A stretch of DNA of 54,925 bases from Acidimicrobiia bacterium (GTDB taxonomy: Bacteria > Acidobacteriota > Terriglobia > Bryobacterales > Bryobacteraceae). Positions 8,420 to 16,682 of the stretch are shown here, one piece after another. A program made the position numbers and the translations under genes. The DNA lies in contig VFZE01000040.1 of assembly GCA_016871315.1 (NCBI GenBank), positions 1-54,925 on the forward strand, read 5' to 3'. The notes under the pieces are model-generated. The model made no database searches, was not told where the DNA came from, and saw only the letters and a program-made list of their open reading frames with translations. The first letter of the stretch is position 1; every line of letters starts with the position of its first letter.

Positions 8420-8736
8420 CAAGTAACTGCGGTTTTGAAGAGCGAACCGGATTGGACCCGCCTCCCCGCCGGCCTGCCCCCCGGCGTCCCCATTCTTCTG
8501 CGGCTCTGTCTTGAGAAGAACGTCAGGCATCGCCGCAGCGATGCGACGGACGTGCGCCTCGACATCGAGTTGGCATTGAATGAACGGCCGCCTGTGGCTA
8601 TCCGGCCAGTTGGCCGCCCGGCGGCAAGGTCCTTCTCTCCGGAGTCAGCGTTGGGGAGGTTGTCGGGTTGCAGAACTCCGGCGCCGCAGCGTCGATTACG
8701 GTTCTCCTCAACTGGCCCTCCACCCTGAAGAAGTAG
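8420..8736 (+). pseudogene. Deleted Ser/Thr protein kinase with WD40-type tail
   Basis: Two ends of one gene type are fused. In one frame (from 8420) VLKSEPDWTRLPAGLPP, then LLRLCLEKNVRHRR and DARLDIE-like text, is the C-lobe end of acidobacterial Pkn kinases (R-C-L-x-K-D/N-x-x-x-R). From about 8620 a different frame reads SGAASITVLLNWPSTLKK and stops at 8734-8736; this is the typical last line of the WD40-type sensor region of the same kinases. The catalytic lobe and nearly the whole propeller are missing, so an internal deletion plus frameshift has destroyed the gene. Confidence 0.6.
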
Positions 8737-8751
8737 CTGCAAGCCCCGTAG

Positions 8752-8757
8752 TATTAT
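8752..8757 (+). promoter_or_regulatory. Probable -10 box (TATTAT), leaderless start
   Basis: TATTAT lies 7 bases before the aldolase ATG at 8765, with no Shine-Dalgarno sequence between. A transcript starting 6-7 bases downstream would begin at or next to the ATG. No good -35 hexamer is visible at 16-18 bases spacing. Confidence 0.4.
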
Positions 8758-8764
8758 TATCCCC

Positions 8765-9616
8765 ATGTCCGCACGCATTCTCACCACCGCACTCATCCTA
8801 GGAGCACTCATGCAAGCCCAAACCCTATGGCAAAACCCCGTCAAACAGCAGCTCAAGGAGGGCAAACCTGTCATCGGCGCAACCATCACCGTCGCCAGCC
8901 CCGACGTGGCCGCGCAGGCCGCCAACATGGGCTTCGATTTTCTCTGGATCGAAATGGAGCACGCCCCCACAACGCTTGAAACCGCCCGCAACATGATCCT
9001 CGCCACCCGCGGTCTCAAGGCCATCCCCTTCATCCGCGTGCCAGTCAACGAACTCTTCATGGCCAAGCGCGCCCTGGACGCCGGAGCCCTCGGCGTCGTC
9101 TTCCCCTTCACCTCCACGCCCGAACTCGCCAAGCAAGCCGTCGACGCCTGCAAATACCCGCCCCTCGGCCGCCGCGGCGCCGGACCCGGCCTCGCCAGTT
9201 TCCGCTGGCAGGGCCCGGAATCCTACTACGACTTCTCAGACCGCAACGCCATGGTCATCATCATCATCGAAGAGAAGCGCGCCGTCGAAAAAATCGAAGA
9301 GATCGCCGCCACTCCGGGCATCGACGTCCTCTTCATCGGCACCAACGATCTCTCCTTCTCCTACGGCAAGCGCGGCAACCCCAACGACCCCGAAGTCCAG
9401 CAGGCCATCCAGCGCATCGTCGCCGCCGCCAAAAAGAACAACCTTCCCGTCGGCCGCCCCGCCGCTTCTCCCGAAGCGATAGCGCAGTTCATGAAGGAAG
9501 GCTTCACCTTCTTCCAGGGACCCGGCGACCTCTCGATGATGGCCGCCGGAGCCGCTCCGCTCCTCAAGTCCCTGGGCAAATCCGGCATCGACCCCAAGAA
9601 GCAGCCGCTCTATTGA
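8765..9616 (+). CDS. Exported HpcH/HpaI-family aldolase
   Basis: 283 residues. After a clear Sec signal (ILTTALILGALMQAQ) the mature part starts exactly where cytoplasmic relatives begin (NPVKQQLKEGKPVIG). Family motifs: FLWIEMEHAP (about 61), GVVFPFTS (about 117), PPLGRRGAG (about 135) and IDVLFIGTNDLS (about 183). Such enzymes use a divalent metal to cleave 2-keto-3-deoxy sugar acids (for example 2-dehydro-3-deoxyglucarate) or HMG/HKHD into pyruvate and an aldehyde. A signal peptide on this cytosolic family is unusual. The neighbours are a periplasmic quinoprotein dehydrogenase and an exported enolase-superfamily enzyme, which suggests the substrate is made outside the cytoplasm. Confidence 0.85.
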   Translation: MSARILTTALILGALMQAQTLWQNPVKQQLKEGKPVIGATITVASPDVAAQAANMGFDFLWIEMEHAPTTLETARNMILATRGLKAIPFIRVPVNELFMAKRALDAGALGVVFPFTSTPELAKQAVDACKYPPLGRRGAGPGLASFRWQGPESYYDFSDRNAMVIIIIEEKRAVEKIEEIAATPGIDVLFIGTNDLSFSYGKRGNPNDPEVQQAIQRIVAAAKKNNLPVGRPAASPEAIAQFMKEGFTFFQGPGDLSMMAAGAAPLLKSLGKSGIDPKKQPLY

Positions 9617-9650
9617 CTCCTTCGACGGAACGCACCCAACCGCCGGAGAT

Positions 9651-11498
9651 CTACCCCAGCGAAAATGCCACGTACTGATCCCCCGCCGGAGTCCGCTGCC
9701 GGTTGCCCCCTCCACACGCGATGACCACGTACTGCTTGCCCTTCACCGAATAGGTCGCCGGTGTCGCATAGCCGCCGGCGGGCAGCTTCTGCTCCCACAG
9801 CACCGCCCCGCTTGCCGAATCGATCACCCGGAACTTCTCATCCGCTGTCGCCCCCATGAAAATAACTCCTCCCGCGGTGGCGATGCAGCCACCCAGCTGG
9901 TAGGAGCCGGTTCTCTTCAACCCCCGCGCCACCAGTTCAGGATACTCGCCCATCACCTCGCGCCAGGCGAAGTCGCCTGTCTTCAGATCGATCGCCGTCA
10001 GGTGGCCCCATGGCGGCTTCACCGCCGGGTAACCTTGCTGATCGATGAACTTCTCGTATCCGGTGATCCCGAATGGATAAGCCTCCGACGCCCGCACGTC
10101 CTTGAGTGTCACGATGCTCGGCAGTTCGCTCGAATTGACGAATATGCGCTGCGTCGCAGGGTCGAACGCGCAACCGCCCCACAGCGCGCCGCCCAGCGTC
10201 CCGGGCGAATAGATCGTCCCTTGCAGGCTCGGCGCTGCGTACGGTACGCCCCCCCGCAAGGAACGAAACCGCTTCATCGCGAATTCGCGCGCCTCCGCCG
10301 AGATGTCCGTCACCAGATCCTCATTCACTTCCTGTCTGGCAAAGGGCAGCGGCTTCCGCGGAAATGGCTGTGCCGGCGAAAGCTTCTCTCCCTCCACATC
10401 GCTCCCCGGCACCTTGCGGTCTTCCACCGGAAAAAGCGGCTGGCCCGTGTCGCGGTCCAGCAGAAACAGCATGCCCGTCTTGGTCACTTGCGCCACCGCA
10501 TCGCGAAGCCTGCCTTGATGCGTCACTGTCACCAGCGCCGGTTGCGCGGGCAGGTCGTAATCCCAAACATCGTGCCGCACCGTCTGGTAGTGCCAGATCC
10601 GCCGGCCCGTGCTCGCATCCAGAGCCACCACGCAGTCGCTGAACAGGTTGTCGCCGTGACGATCCCCGCCCCAAAAATCGAAAGCCGCCGATCCTGTCGG
10701 AACGAACACCCATTTGCGCTTGAGATCGACGCTCATTCCCGCCCAGTTATTCGCCGCCCCGCTGCGCTGCCAGGCATCCTTCGGCCAGCTGTTGTAGCCG
10801 AACTCGGCCGGATGCGGAATGGTGTGGAAGATCCACTTGCGCTTGCCCGTGTAGACGTCGTAGCCGCGGACGTGTCCAGGAGCCTCCGGCCGCGGACCCT
10901 CGCCCCCTCCCCCACCGACGATCAGGGTGTCTTCCACGATCACGGCCGGGCTGGTCACACGGAAACTCAGACCGCTCATGTCGCGGTCGAACTGCGCAGC
11001 CAGATCGACGACCCCGTTGTCGCCGAAACTGCGCATCAGCTCTCCGGTCTTCGGATCCAGGCAATACAGTTTGTCCTGAATCGCCGCAAAAACGCGCCGG
11101 TCCTTGCCGTCTTCAAACCACGTCACTCCGCGATTCACTCCCGGCGAACGCCGCGAACCGGCCAGCGGATTGAAATTCCATAGCGGCTCGCCTGTTGCGG
11201 CGTTCAACGCACGCACCTGCACTCGCGCCGTCGTCAGATACATCACGCCATCGATGACCAGAGGCGTGCATTCGATCGTCGTCAGCGGCCGCTGCGTGGC
11301 GTCTTCGCAGGCGTGGGTCCATGCCATCTTCAGCCTGCCCGCATTCGAGCGCCGGATCTGATCGAGTCGCGAGAATCGCGAAGCCCCGCCATCGCCGCCA
11401 TAATGCCGCCAGTCGCCTTCCCCAGCGGTGGCCGCCCACCCGGGCGACGATAATAGCGCCGTGGAAAGGAAACTTCTTCGGTCCATGGTCATCTGCAT
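9651..11498 (-). CDS. PQQ-dependent dehydrogenase (quinoprotein), exported
   Basis: 615 residues. The N-terminus MDRRSFLSTALLSS is Tat-like (RRSFL). The rest is an eight-bladed quinoprotein propeller with repeated tryptophan-docking style segments such as ALNAATGEPLWNF, ALDASTGRRIWHY and VIDSASGAVLWEQ. HDVWDYDLPAQPALV (about 310) and the terminal LPAGGYATPATYSVKGKQ are typical of the membrane-type glucose/polyol dehydrogenase branch. It should oxidise a sugar or alcohol in the periplasm and pass electrons to quinone or cytochrome c. The start at 11498 has AAAGGA 6 bases upstream. It is divergent from the enolase-superfamily gene (46 bases apart) and convergent with the aldolase. The substrate is not readable. 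Confidence 0.85.
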   Translation of the reverse strand: MQMTMDRRSFLSTALLSSPGWAATAGEGDWRHYGGDGGASRFSRLDQIRRSNAGRLKMAWTHACEDATQRPLTTIECTPLVIDGVMYLTTARVQVRALNAATGEPLWNFNPLAGSRRSPGVNRGVTWFEDGKDRRVFAAIQDKLYCLDPKTGELMRSFGDNGVVDLAAQFDRDMSGLSFRVTSPAVIVEDTLIVGGGGGEGPRPEAPGHVRGYDVYTGKRKWIFHTIPHPAEFGYNSWPKDAWQRSGAANNWAGMSVDLKRKWVFVPTGSAAFDFWGGDRHGDNLFSDCVVALDASTGRRIWHYQTVRHDVWDYDLPAQPALVTVTHQGRLRDAVAQVTKTGMLFLLDRDTGQPLFPVEDRKVPGSDVEGEKLSPAQPFPRKPLPFARQEVNEDLVTDISAEAREFAMKRFRSLRGGVPYAAPSLQGTIYSPGTLGGALWGGCAFDPATQRIFVNSSELPSIVTLKDVRASEAYPFGITGYEKFIDQQGYPAVKPPWGHLTAIDLKTGDFAWREVMGEYPELVARGLKRTGSYQLGGCIATAGGVIFMGATADEKFRVIDSASGAVLWEQKLPAGGYATPATYSVKGKQYVVIACGGGNRQRTPAGDQYVAFSLG

Positions 11499-11544
11499 AG
11501 TCTATCCTTTGCGGCGATAAACTATCGAACAAGGAGCATAACCA

Positions 11545-12801
11545 GTGAAAGCCACTCGCCGGAACTTCCTCTCAACCACTCTTGGTGCAGCCGCGGCCGC
11601 TCAAGCGGCCTCCCCGGAACTCGCCCCCCGCTACGCCAAACTCGACGAAATCTTGAAACAGCCGGTCCTCAAGAAGCAGCTCTTCAAAACCCCGGTCATC
11701 ATCGAAACCCTCGAACTGCTTCGTTCCGGCAACAGCTTCCTCTGCCGCGTGCGTTCCCGTGAGGGCGCCGAAGGCATCTCCGTAGCACACAGCGGCATGA
11801 GCACGCTCTTTCCCATCTTCCTCAAAAACGTCCAGCCCTTCTTTATCGGAAAGGACGCTCGCGAGCTGGACCTCATCCTCGAAAAGGTCTTCATCTTCGG
11901 CTTCAACTTCCGTTACAACGGCATCTCGCTCGGCCTCCCGCTGGCCACCATCGAATTCGCCATTCTCGACATGCTCGGCCGCATCGCCGGCAAGCCCGTC
12001 GGCCAGCTCATCGGAGAAATCCACAACCCGGAAGTCAGCATCTACATCGCCACCGAATGGCGCGAGAAACCTGTCGAGGAATCCATCGAGCTCATCAAGG
12101 GCGCCGTCGCCGAATATCCGGAAGCGCGCGCCCTCAAGATCAAGGTCGGCGGGCTCATGTTCATGACCACCGACATGTACGCCACAGGCCCTCCCGGAAG
12201 AACCGAACGGATGATCCCCCTCGTGCGGAAAACTTTCGGCGACAACATGGCCCTCTATGCCGATTCCAACAGCTTTTATACGGTTCCGGAAGCCATCCGC
12301 GTGGGCAAACTGCTGGAGCAGTACAAGTTCAAATACTTCGAAGAGCCCGTCATGTTTGACCACATCGAGGAGATCAAGCAAGTCGCCGACGCCCTCACCA
12401 TCCCCATCGCCAACGGCGAGCAGGACTACAGCTTCTACGGATTCCGCTGGCTGCTTGCAAACAACGGTCTCGACATCGTGCAGCCGGACAACTACTACTT
12501 CGGCGGCTTGATCCGTTCCATGAAGGCCGCGCGCATGGCGGCCGCCTTCGGCAAGCAATGCATCCCCCACATGTCAGGCGGCGGCCTCGGATTCCTCTAC
12601 AACATCCAGTTCGTCTCCGCTCTCCCCAACGCCGGCGAGCATCACGAATTCAAAAGCTTCCGCACCAATGTCCGCTTTGAGTGCAAGACCTCCCCTCTCA
12701 AAGTGACCGCCGGCAAGATCAAGGCGCCCACCGGCCCCGGATTCGGAGCCGACTTCGATCCGGACTGGGTCAAGAAACACGAGCCCGTCAAACTGTCCTG
12801 A
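11545..12801 (+). CDS. Tat-exported enolase-superfamily enzyme (mandelate racemase / acid-sugar dehydratase type)
   Basis: 418 residues. A GTG start follows AAGGAG (11531-11536) by 8 bases. A twin-arginine signal ([17 protein letters not shown]) leads an enolase capping domain and a TIM barrel. Visible residues: Lys pair in ALKIKVGG (about 197), metal ligands in YADSNS (about 239), FEEPV (about 266) and NGEQD (about 292), Asp in [10 protein letters not shown] and the catalytic His in IPHMSGGG (about 341). This Lys-x-Lys / His arrangement is that of the mandelate racemase subgroup, which includes galactonate, gluconate and glucarate dehydratases. It likely dehydrates a sugar acid to a 2-keto-3-deoxy acid outside the cytoplasm. 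Adjacent genes could supply the acid and cleave the product. Confidence 0.85.
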   Translation: MKATRRNFLSTTLGAAAAAQAASPELAPRYAKLDEILKQPVLKKQLFKTPVIIETLELLRSGNSFLCRVRSREGAEGISVAHSGMSTLFPIFLKNVQPFFIGKDARELDLILEKVFIFGFNFRYNGISLGLPLATIEFAILDMLGRIAGKPVGQLIGEIHNPEVSIYIATEWREKPVEESIELIKGAVAEYPEARALKIKVGGLMFMTTDMYATGPPGRTERMIPLVRKTFGDNMALYADSNSFYTVPEAIRVGKLLEQYKFKYFEEPVMFDHIEEIKQVADALTIPIANGEQDYSFYGFRWLLANNGLDIVQPDNYYFGGLIRSMKAARMAAAFGKQCIPHMSGGGLGFLYNIQFVSALPNAGEHHEFKSFRTNVRFECKTSPLKVTAGKIKAPTGPGFGADFDPDWVKKHEPVKLS

Positions 12802-12806
12802 GCGAT

Positions 12807-14096
12807 CTAGACCTTCTCCGGCACGATATACGGCGCCCGATAATTCCGCGTCCTCATCGCGTTCGCCTCCGCATCGCCAACGAACATCCCGCTACTGGGA
12901 TCCATCGCCAGCCGCCGCTTCAGCCGGTAGCTGATGTTCGCCATGTGGCACAGCTTGGCGGACGTCACACCAATCGCGACATCGGCCCTTAGGCTGCCGT
13001 GGTGCCGCGACTTCACCGCGTCGAGAAAATTCTTGAAGTGAGGCGAATCTTCCTCCCGCACAGCCTTCTCATCGATCGCCAACTCCGCTTTCTCCCCCTT
13101 GTAGACCTTGAAGCCGGCGCCATCCAGCACCATGTAGCCTTCGGAGCCGTAGAACAGGTTCCCGACCTTGACGCCCATTTCCGAAGAACCTTCCCCGCCC
13201 GTAATCAAGCCGCGCACCTCGAACACCAGCTGGAACCGCGCGTAGTCGAACGTCGCGATCTGCGTGTTCGGCGTCTCCTGATCGTCGTCGTAGACATACT
13301 TACCGCCGGTCGATACCACTGACGTGGGAAGCTGGTTCGTCCCAAGACCCCAGAGCGCGATGTCCATCTGATGAACTCCCTGATTGCCGAGATCGCCGTT
13401 GCCCGTGTCCCAAAACCAGTGCCAGTTGTACTTGAACCGGTTCTCGTTGAACGGCCGCATCGGCGCCGGTCCCAGGAACATGTCCCAGTCCACGCCGGGA
13501 GGCGTTGGCATGTCCGGCTTGCGTCCGATCGATACGCGCCGCTTGTAGCAAAGCCCCTTTGCCATATAGACCTCGCCGATCACGCCTTCCTTCATGAGTC
13601 TCGCGGCTTTCTCCATGTGCGGCAGCGAGCGCGACTGCGTCCCGATCTGCACCATCCGTTTGTACTTCCGCGCCGCATCCACCATCCGCTCCGCCTCAAA
13701 GATGTTGTAGCTAGCCGGCTTCTCCACGTACACGTCCTTGCCCGCCTGGCAGGCCCACACCGTGCCCAGCGCGTGCCAGTGGTTCGGCGTCGCCATCGAA
13801 ACGGCGTCCACCGCTTTATCGGCGAAGACTTCGCGCATGTCGGCGTACTCTTTCGGCTTCGTTCCGCCCAGGCTCTGCACCAGCGCGGAAGCCCGCTCGC
13901 GCGCCGCCTGGTTGACGTCGCAGATGCCCGTGATGTCGCAGGAGCTCTTCAGCCCGGCATATCCTCTCACATGGCCGATACCGCGGCCCCCGACACCGAT
14001 GATCACCAGGCTGACACGGTCGTTGGCGCCACGCATCCTCGAGGAAGCGGCTAACGCGGCGCTGGTTGCTAGAAACGTGCGGCGTGTGGTCTGCAT
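12807..14096 (-). CDS. Tat-exported Gfo/Idh/MocA oxidoreductase
   Basis: 429 residues. A TRRTFLATSAALAASS twin-arginine signal precedes a Rossmann domain (VIIGVGGRGIGHVRG near residue 31). The family EKP motif is present (VEKPASYN, about 130), as is the substrate-domain segment GNQGVHQMDIALWG. Members oxidise or reduce sugars or cyclitols with bound NAD(P). The Zymomonas glucose-fructose oxidoreductase is the known exported case with tightly held cofactor. The gene is convergent with the dehydratase, 5 bases between stops. A TATGAT box lies 6 bases before the ATG. Its upstream DNA runs straight into the DUF3500 remnant, whose homology begins only 24 bases from this start. Confidence 0.85.
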   Translation of the reverse strand: MQTTRRTFLATSAALAASSRMRGANDRVSLVIIGVGGRGIGHVRGYAGLKSSCDITGICDVNQAARERASALVQSLGGTKPKEYADMREVFADKAVDAVSMATPNHWHALGTVWACQAGKDVYVEKPASYNIFEAERMVDAARKYKRMVQIGTQSRSLPHMEKAARLMKEGVIGEVYMAKGLCYKRRVSIGRKPDMPTPPGVDWDMFLGPAPMRPFNENRFKYNWHWFWDTGNGDLGNQGVHQMDIALWGLGTNQLPTSVVSTGGKYVYDDDQETPNTQIATFDYARFQLVFEVRGLITGGEGSSEMGVKVGNLFYGSEGYMVLDGAGFKVYKGEKAELAIDEKAVREEDSPHFKNFLDAVKSRHHGSLRADVAIGVTSAKLCHMANISYRLKRRLAMDPSSGMFVGDAEANAMRTRNYRAPYIVPEKV

Positions 14097-14102
14097 AGCT
14101 AG

Positions 14103-14108
14103 ATCATA
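14103..14108 (-). promoter_or_regulatory. Probable -10 box (TATGAT), leaderless start
   Basis: On the minus strand TATGAT ends 6 bases before the ATG at 14096. The surrounding bases are AT-rich (TTTATTTTAA just upstream), unusual in this GC-rich window. No Shine-Dalgarno sequence can fit between box and start. Confidence 0.45.
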
Positions 14109-14119
14109 TTAAAATAAAC

Positions 14120-14731
14120 CGCGTCGAGGGCCACCACTTGGCCCAGAACTGGACCGTCGTGAAGGGAAAGGTCGCCGATTCACCCACCTTCTACGGCACC
14201 AACCCGGCCTTAGTCAAGGAGGGTCCGCAGAAGGGGCTCCGCATATTGGCCAACGAGGAAGACGCCGCGCGCGAACTATTGATGGCCCTCGACGAAGCGC
14301 AGCGGAAAACCGCCATCGTCAGCGAGACCGCGCTGAAGGACATCATCACGATGGCTTCCCGCAAAGCCGCCATCGAGGGGCATGCGTCTGGGCTTTCCGC
14401 CGCCAAAATGAACGCCAAACAACTCGACCTGCTCCATAACCTGCTCGAAGTCTACGCAGGCAACATGCCCGAAGAGCTGGCCGCCGCCCGCCGCGAGATG
14501 ATCAAGAAGGCGGGCAAGAATATTTTCTTCGCCTGGACTGGTGTCAAGGAAAAAAGCGGACCCCATTACTATCGCGTGCAAGCTCCGTCTTTCCTCGTCG
14601 AGTACGACAACACGCAGAACAACTCGAATCACGTCCATTCGGTGTGGCGGAACTACGACGGCGACTTCGGGATGGATCTGCTCGGTCAGCATTTGCAGGC
14701 GTATCACCGGTCATCGCCCCTGAATCCCTAA
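14120..14731 (+). pseudogene. 5'-truncated DUF3500 protein
   Basis: About 200 codons match only the C-terminal half of DUF3500 proteins, which are usually about 350-400 residues. The match starts abruptly at RVEGHHLAQNWTVV (14120) and ends normally with HVHSVWRNYDGDFG and a TAA. Other family text seen: GPQKGLRILANEEDAA and VEYDNTQNN. The frame has a TTG at 14138 but no start signal. The family's N-terminal half is missing, replaced directly by the upstream region of the oxidoreductase gene. The function of the family is unknown. I read this as a deletion remnant, though an in-frame product of 197 residues from the TTG cannot be excluded. Confidence 0.7.
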
Positions 14732-14762
14732 GCGACGGGCTGCACTGCGCCTGGTTTGCAGG

Positions 14763-15213
14763 ATGCCGCCGATGCGCGCGGTCACAGCAGATACGGATGT
14801 CATCGGCATCAAGGTCAACTGCTCCGGCGCGCCCAATATCATGTCCTCTCCCGAAGTCGTCGCCGGCATCGTCGAGAACCTCACCGCCATCGGCGTTCCG
14901 CCACGCCAAATCTACGTCTACGAGCGTTTCGTGAGCCAGGGCCGGGCCGTTTTCCGTCAATCCGCGCTTCCGCTTTTACCCGAAGCAGATCCTGTTCGGC
15001 ACCGATCCCGTCGCGCTGGACCGCCTCCTCATCGACGTCATCAACGATAAACGAAAGGCCGAAGGCGCACCCTCCATTTGGGACGCCTCCAAGGATCGCA
15101 TTCGCGCCGGCGGGCGTTCCCAGGACCCCGCTTTCAACCAGTTCATTCGCGAACCCGGTCACGTCGAATACGCCGCCAAACTCGGCCTCGGCCTTTCTAA
15201 AAACTCCCGATAA
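14763..15213 (+). pseudogene. DUF362-family remnant with internal deletion and frameshift
   Basis: Two pieces in different frames. The first (14763 to about 14950) reads DVIGIKVNCSGAPNIMSSPE then GVPPRQIYVYERF, the N-terminal DUF362 core. The second (about 14941-15213) reads FRFYPKQILFGTDPVALDRL and later FIREPGHVEYAAKLGLGLS, the C-terminal part, ending at TAA. The central region of the usual 300-residue or longer protein, with its cysteines, is gone, and the join changes frame. The family is linked to iron-sulfur proteins, but no function can remain here. Confidence 0.65.
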
Positions 15214-15385
15214 AAAGCTGCGTCTCCACGTTCCCTTCGGAACCGGCGAATACACAAAAGAGGCCGCCGCCAATCCAAGCGAATTGGCCCAGCGGATCCG
15301 CGGAGAACTCAGCGATGAAAACCGCTCCCTCGAGTTCACCCTGCGGCAGTTGCCCTCCAACGCTGTTGTAGACTTGTCGAGATAA
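15214..15385 (+). pseudogene. Unrecognised C-terminal gene fragment
   Basis: In a third frame the sequence reads FGTGEYTKEAAANPSELAQR and then RSLEFTLRQLPSNAVVDLSR, ending in TAA at 15383-15385. It has the composition of a real protein C-terminus but no start and no match I can name. It follows the DUF362 remnant directly and ends 13 bases before the amidohydrolase gene, so it looks like a third broken gene in the same graveyard. Confidence 0.35.
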
Positions 15386-15398
15386 CAGAGGAAGAATG

Positions 15399-16682
15399 AT
15401 GAAATCCAGCACTCGCGTTTTCATTTCCACCGCGCTGTTCGCCGCCAGCCTTGCCGCGCAGCCCAAATACGATCTGGTTTTGAAGGGCGGCCACCTGGTT
15501 GATCCCAAGAACAAGCTCAGCGCTGTCACCGACGTCGCCATTCACGAGGGCCGCATTGCCGCCGTCGGCAAGATCGATCCGGCTCAAGCTGCCAGGGTCG
15601 TCGACGCAGCCGGGCTATACGTCGCTCCAGGGCTGATCGATATTCACGTCCACGTCTACGCCGGCACCGGGGAGCGTAACTCCTACGCCGGCGACAACAG
15701 CGTCTATCCGGATGGATTCACCTTCCGTATCGGAGTCACCACCGTCGCCGACGCCGGCAGCGCCGGGTGGCGTAATTTTGAGGATTTCAAGAGCCGTGTC
15801 ATCGATCGCTCGCGAACCCGCGTCCTCGCCTTCCTCAACATCGTCGGCCACGGCATGCGCGGCGGCCAGTTTGAACAGGACCTCTCCGACATGCAAGTCA
15901 AGCCCGCCGCCGAAATGGCGCTTAAGCACAAGGACACCATCGTCGGCATCAAGACCGCCCATTACTCCGGTCCCGAGTGGACCCCCGTCGAGAACGCTGT
16001 CGAAGCCGCCACGCTCGCCAACATTCCCGCCATGGTCGACTTCGGCTCCAACCGGGCCGAGCGTCCGCTCAGGGAACTGGTCACCTCAAAACTCCGCCCG
16101 GGCGACATCTACACGCACGCGTATTCCGGCCTCCGCGGCGAACAGGAAGAGTCCGGCCAAATCAATCCCGCTCTTCTCGAAGGCCGAAAAAGGGGCGTCA
16201 TCTTCGACGTCGGCCACGGCGGCGGCAGCTTCGTCTGGCGCGTCGCAGTTCCCCTGGTCAAAGGCGGCTTCCTCCCTGATTCCATTTCCACCGATCTCCA
16301 CACCGGCAGCATGAACGCCGGCATGAAGGACATGCTCAACGTCATGGATAAATTCCTCGCCATGGGCTTGTCGCTCGACGAGGTGATTCTCCGCTCCACC
16401 TGGAATCCGGCCCGCGAAATCCGCCGCGAAGAACTCGGACATCTCTCCGTTGGCGCCATCGCCGACGTCGTTGTCCTGCGCATGGAAACCGGCAATTTCG
16501 GCTTCCTCGACATGCACGGCGCACGCCTGAAAGGCTCCCGCAAGCTCACCGCCGAACTGACTCTCAAGGACGGCAGAGTCGTCTATGACCTCAACGGCAT
16601 CACCCGCCCCGATTGGGAAACACTGCCGAAAAACTACCAGGGCGAGGGCAGGGGAAGCGGGGCTCGCCGCACACGGCCCTAG
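15399..16682 (+). CDS. Exported amidohydrolase / deacetylase-type metallohydrolase
   Basis: 427 residues with a signal peptide (RVFISTALFAASLAAQ). Amidohydrolase-fold motifs: GLIDIHVHVY (metal His pair, about 78), GIKTAHYSG with the likely carboxylated Lys (about 184), a His in YTHAYSG, DVGHGGGSF and the metal Asp in STDLHTGS (about 300). These match the dihydroorotase-like / EF_0837 deacetylase group. AGAGG (15387-15391) lies 7 bases before the ATG at 15399, so that start is preferred over the ATG at 15396. It would hydrolyse an amide or acetamido bond outside the cytoplasm; the substrate is unknown. The esterase gene begins directly after its stop codon. Confidence 0.85.
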   Translation: MKSSTRVFISTALFAASLAAQPKYDLVLKGGHLVDPKNKLSAVTDVAIHEGRIAAVGKIDPAQAARVVDAAGLYVAPGLIDIHVHVYAGTGERNSYAGDNSVYPDGFTFRIGVTTVADAGSAGWRNFEDFKSRVIDRSRTRVLAFLNIVGHGMRGGQFEQDLSDMQVKPAAEMALKHKDTIVGIKTAHYSGPEWTPVENAVEAATLANIPAMVDFGSNRAERPLRELVTSKLRPGDIYTHAYSGLRGEQEESGQINPALLEGRKRGVIFDVGHGGGSFVWRVAVPLVKGGFLPDSISTDLHTGSMNAGMKDMLNVMDKFLAMGLSLDEVILRSTWNPAREIRREELGHLSVGAIADVVVLRMETGNFGFLDMHGARLKGSRKLTAELTLKDGRVVYDLNGITRPDWETLPKNYQGEGRGSGARRTRP

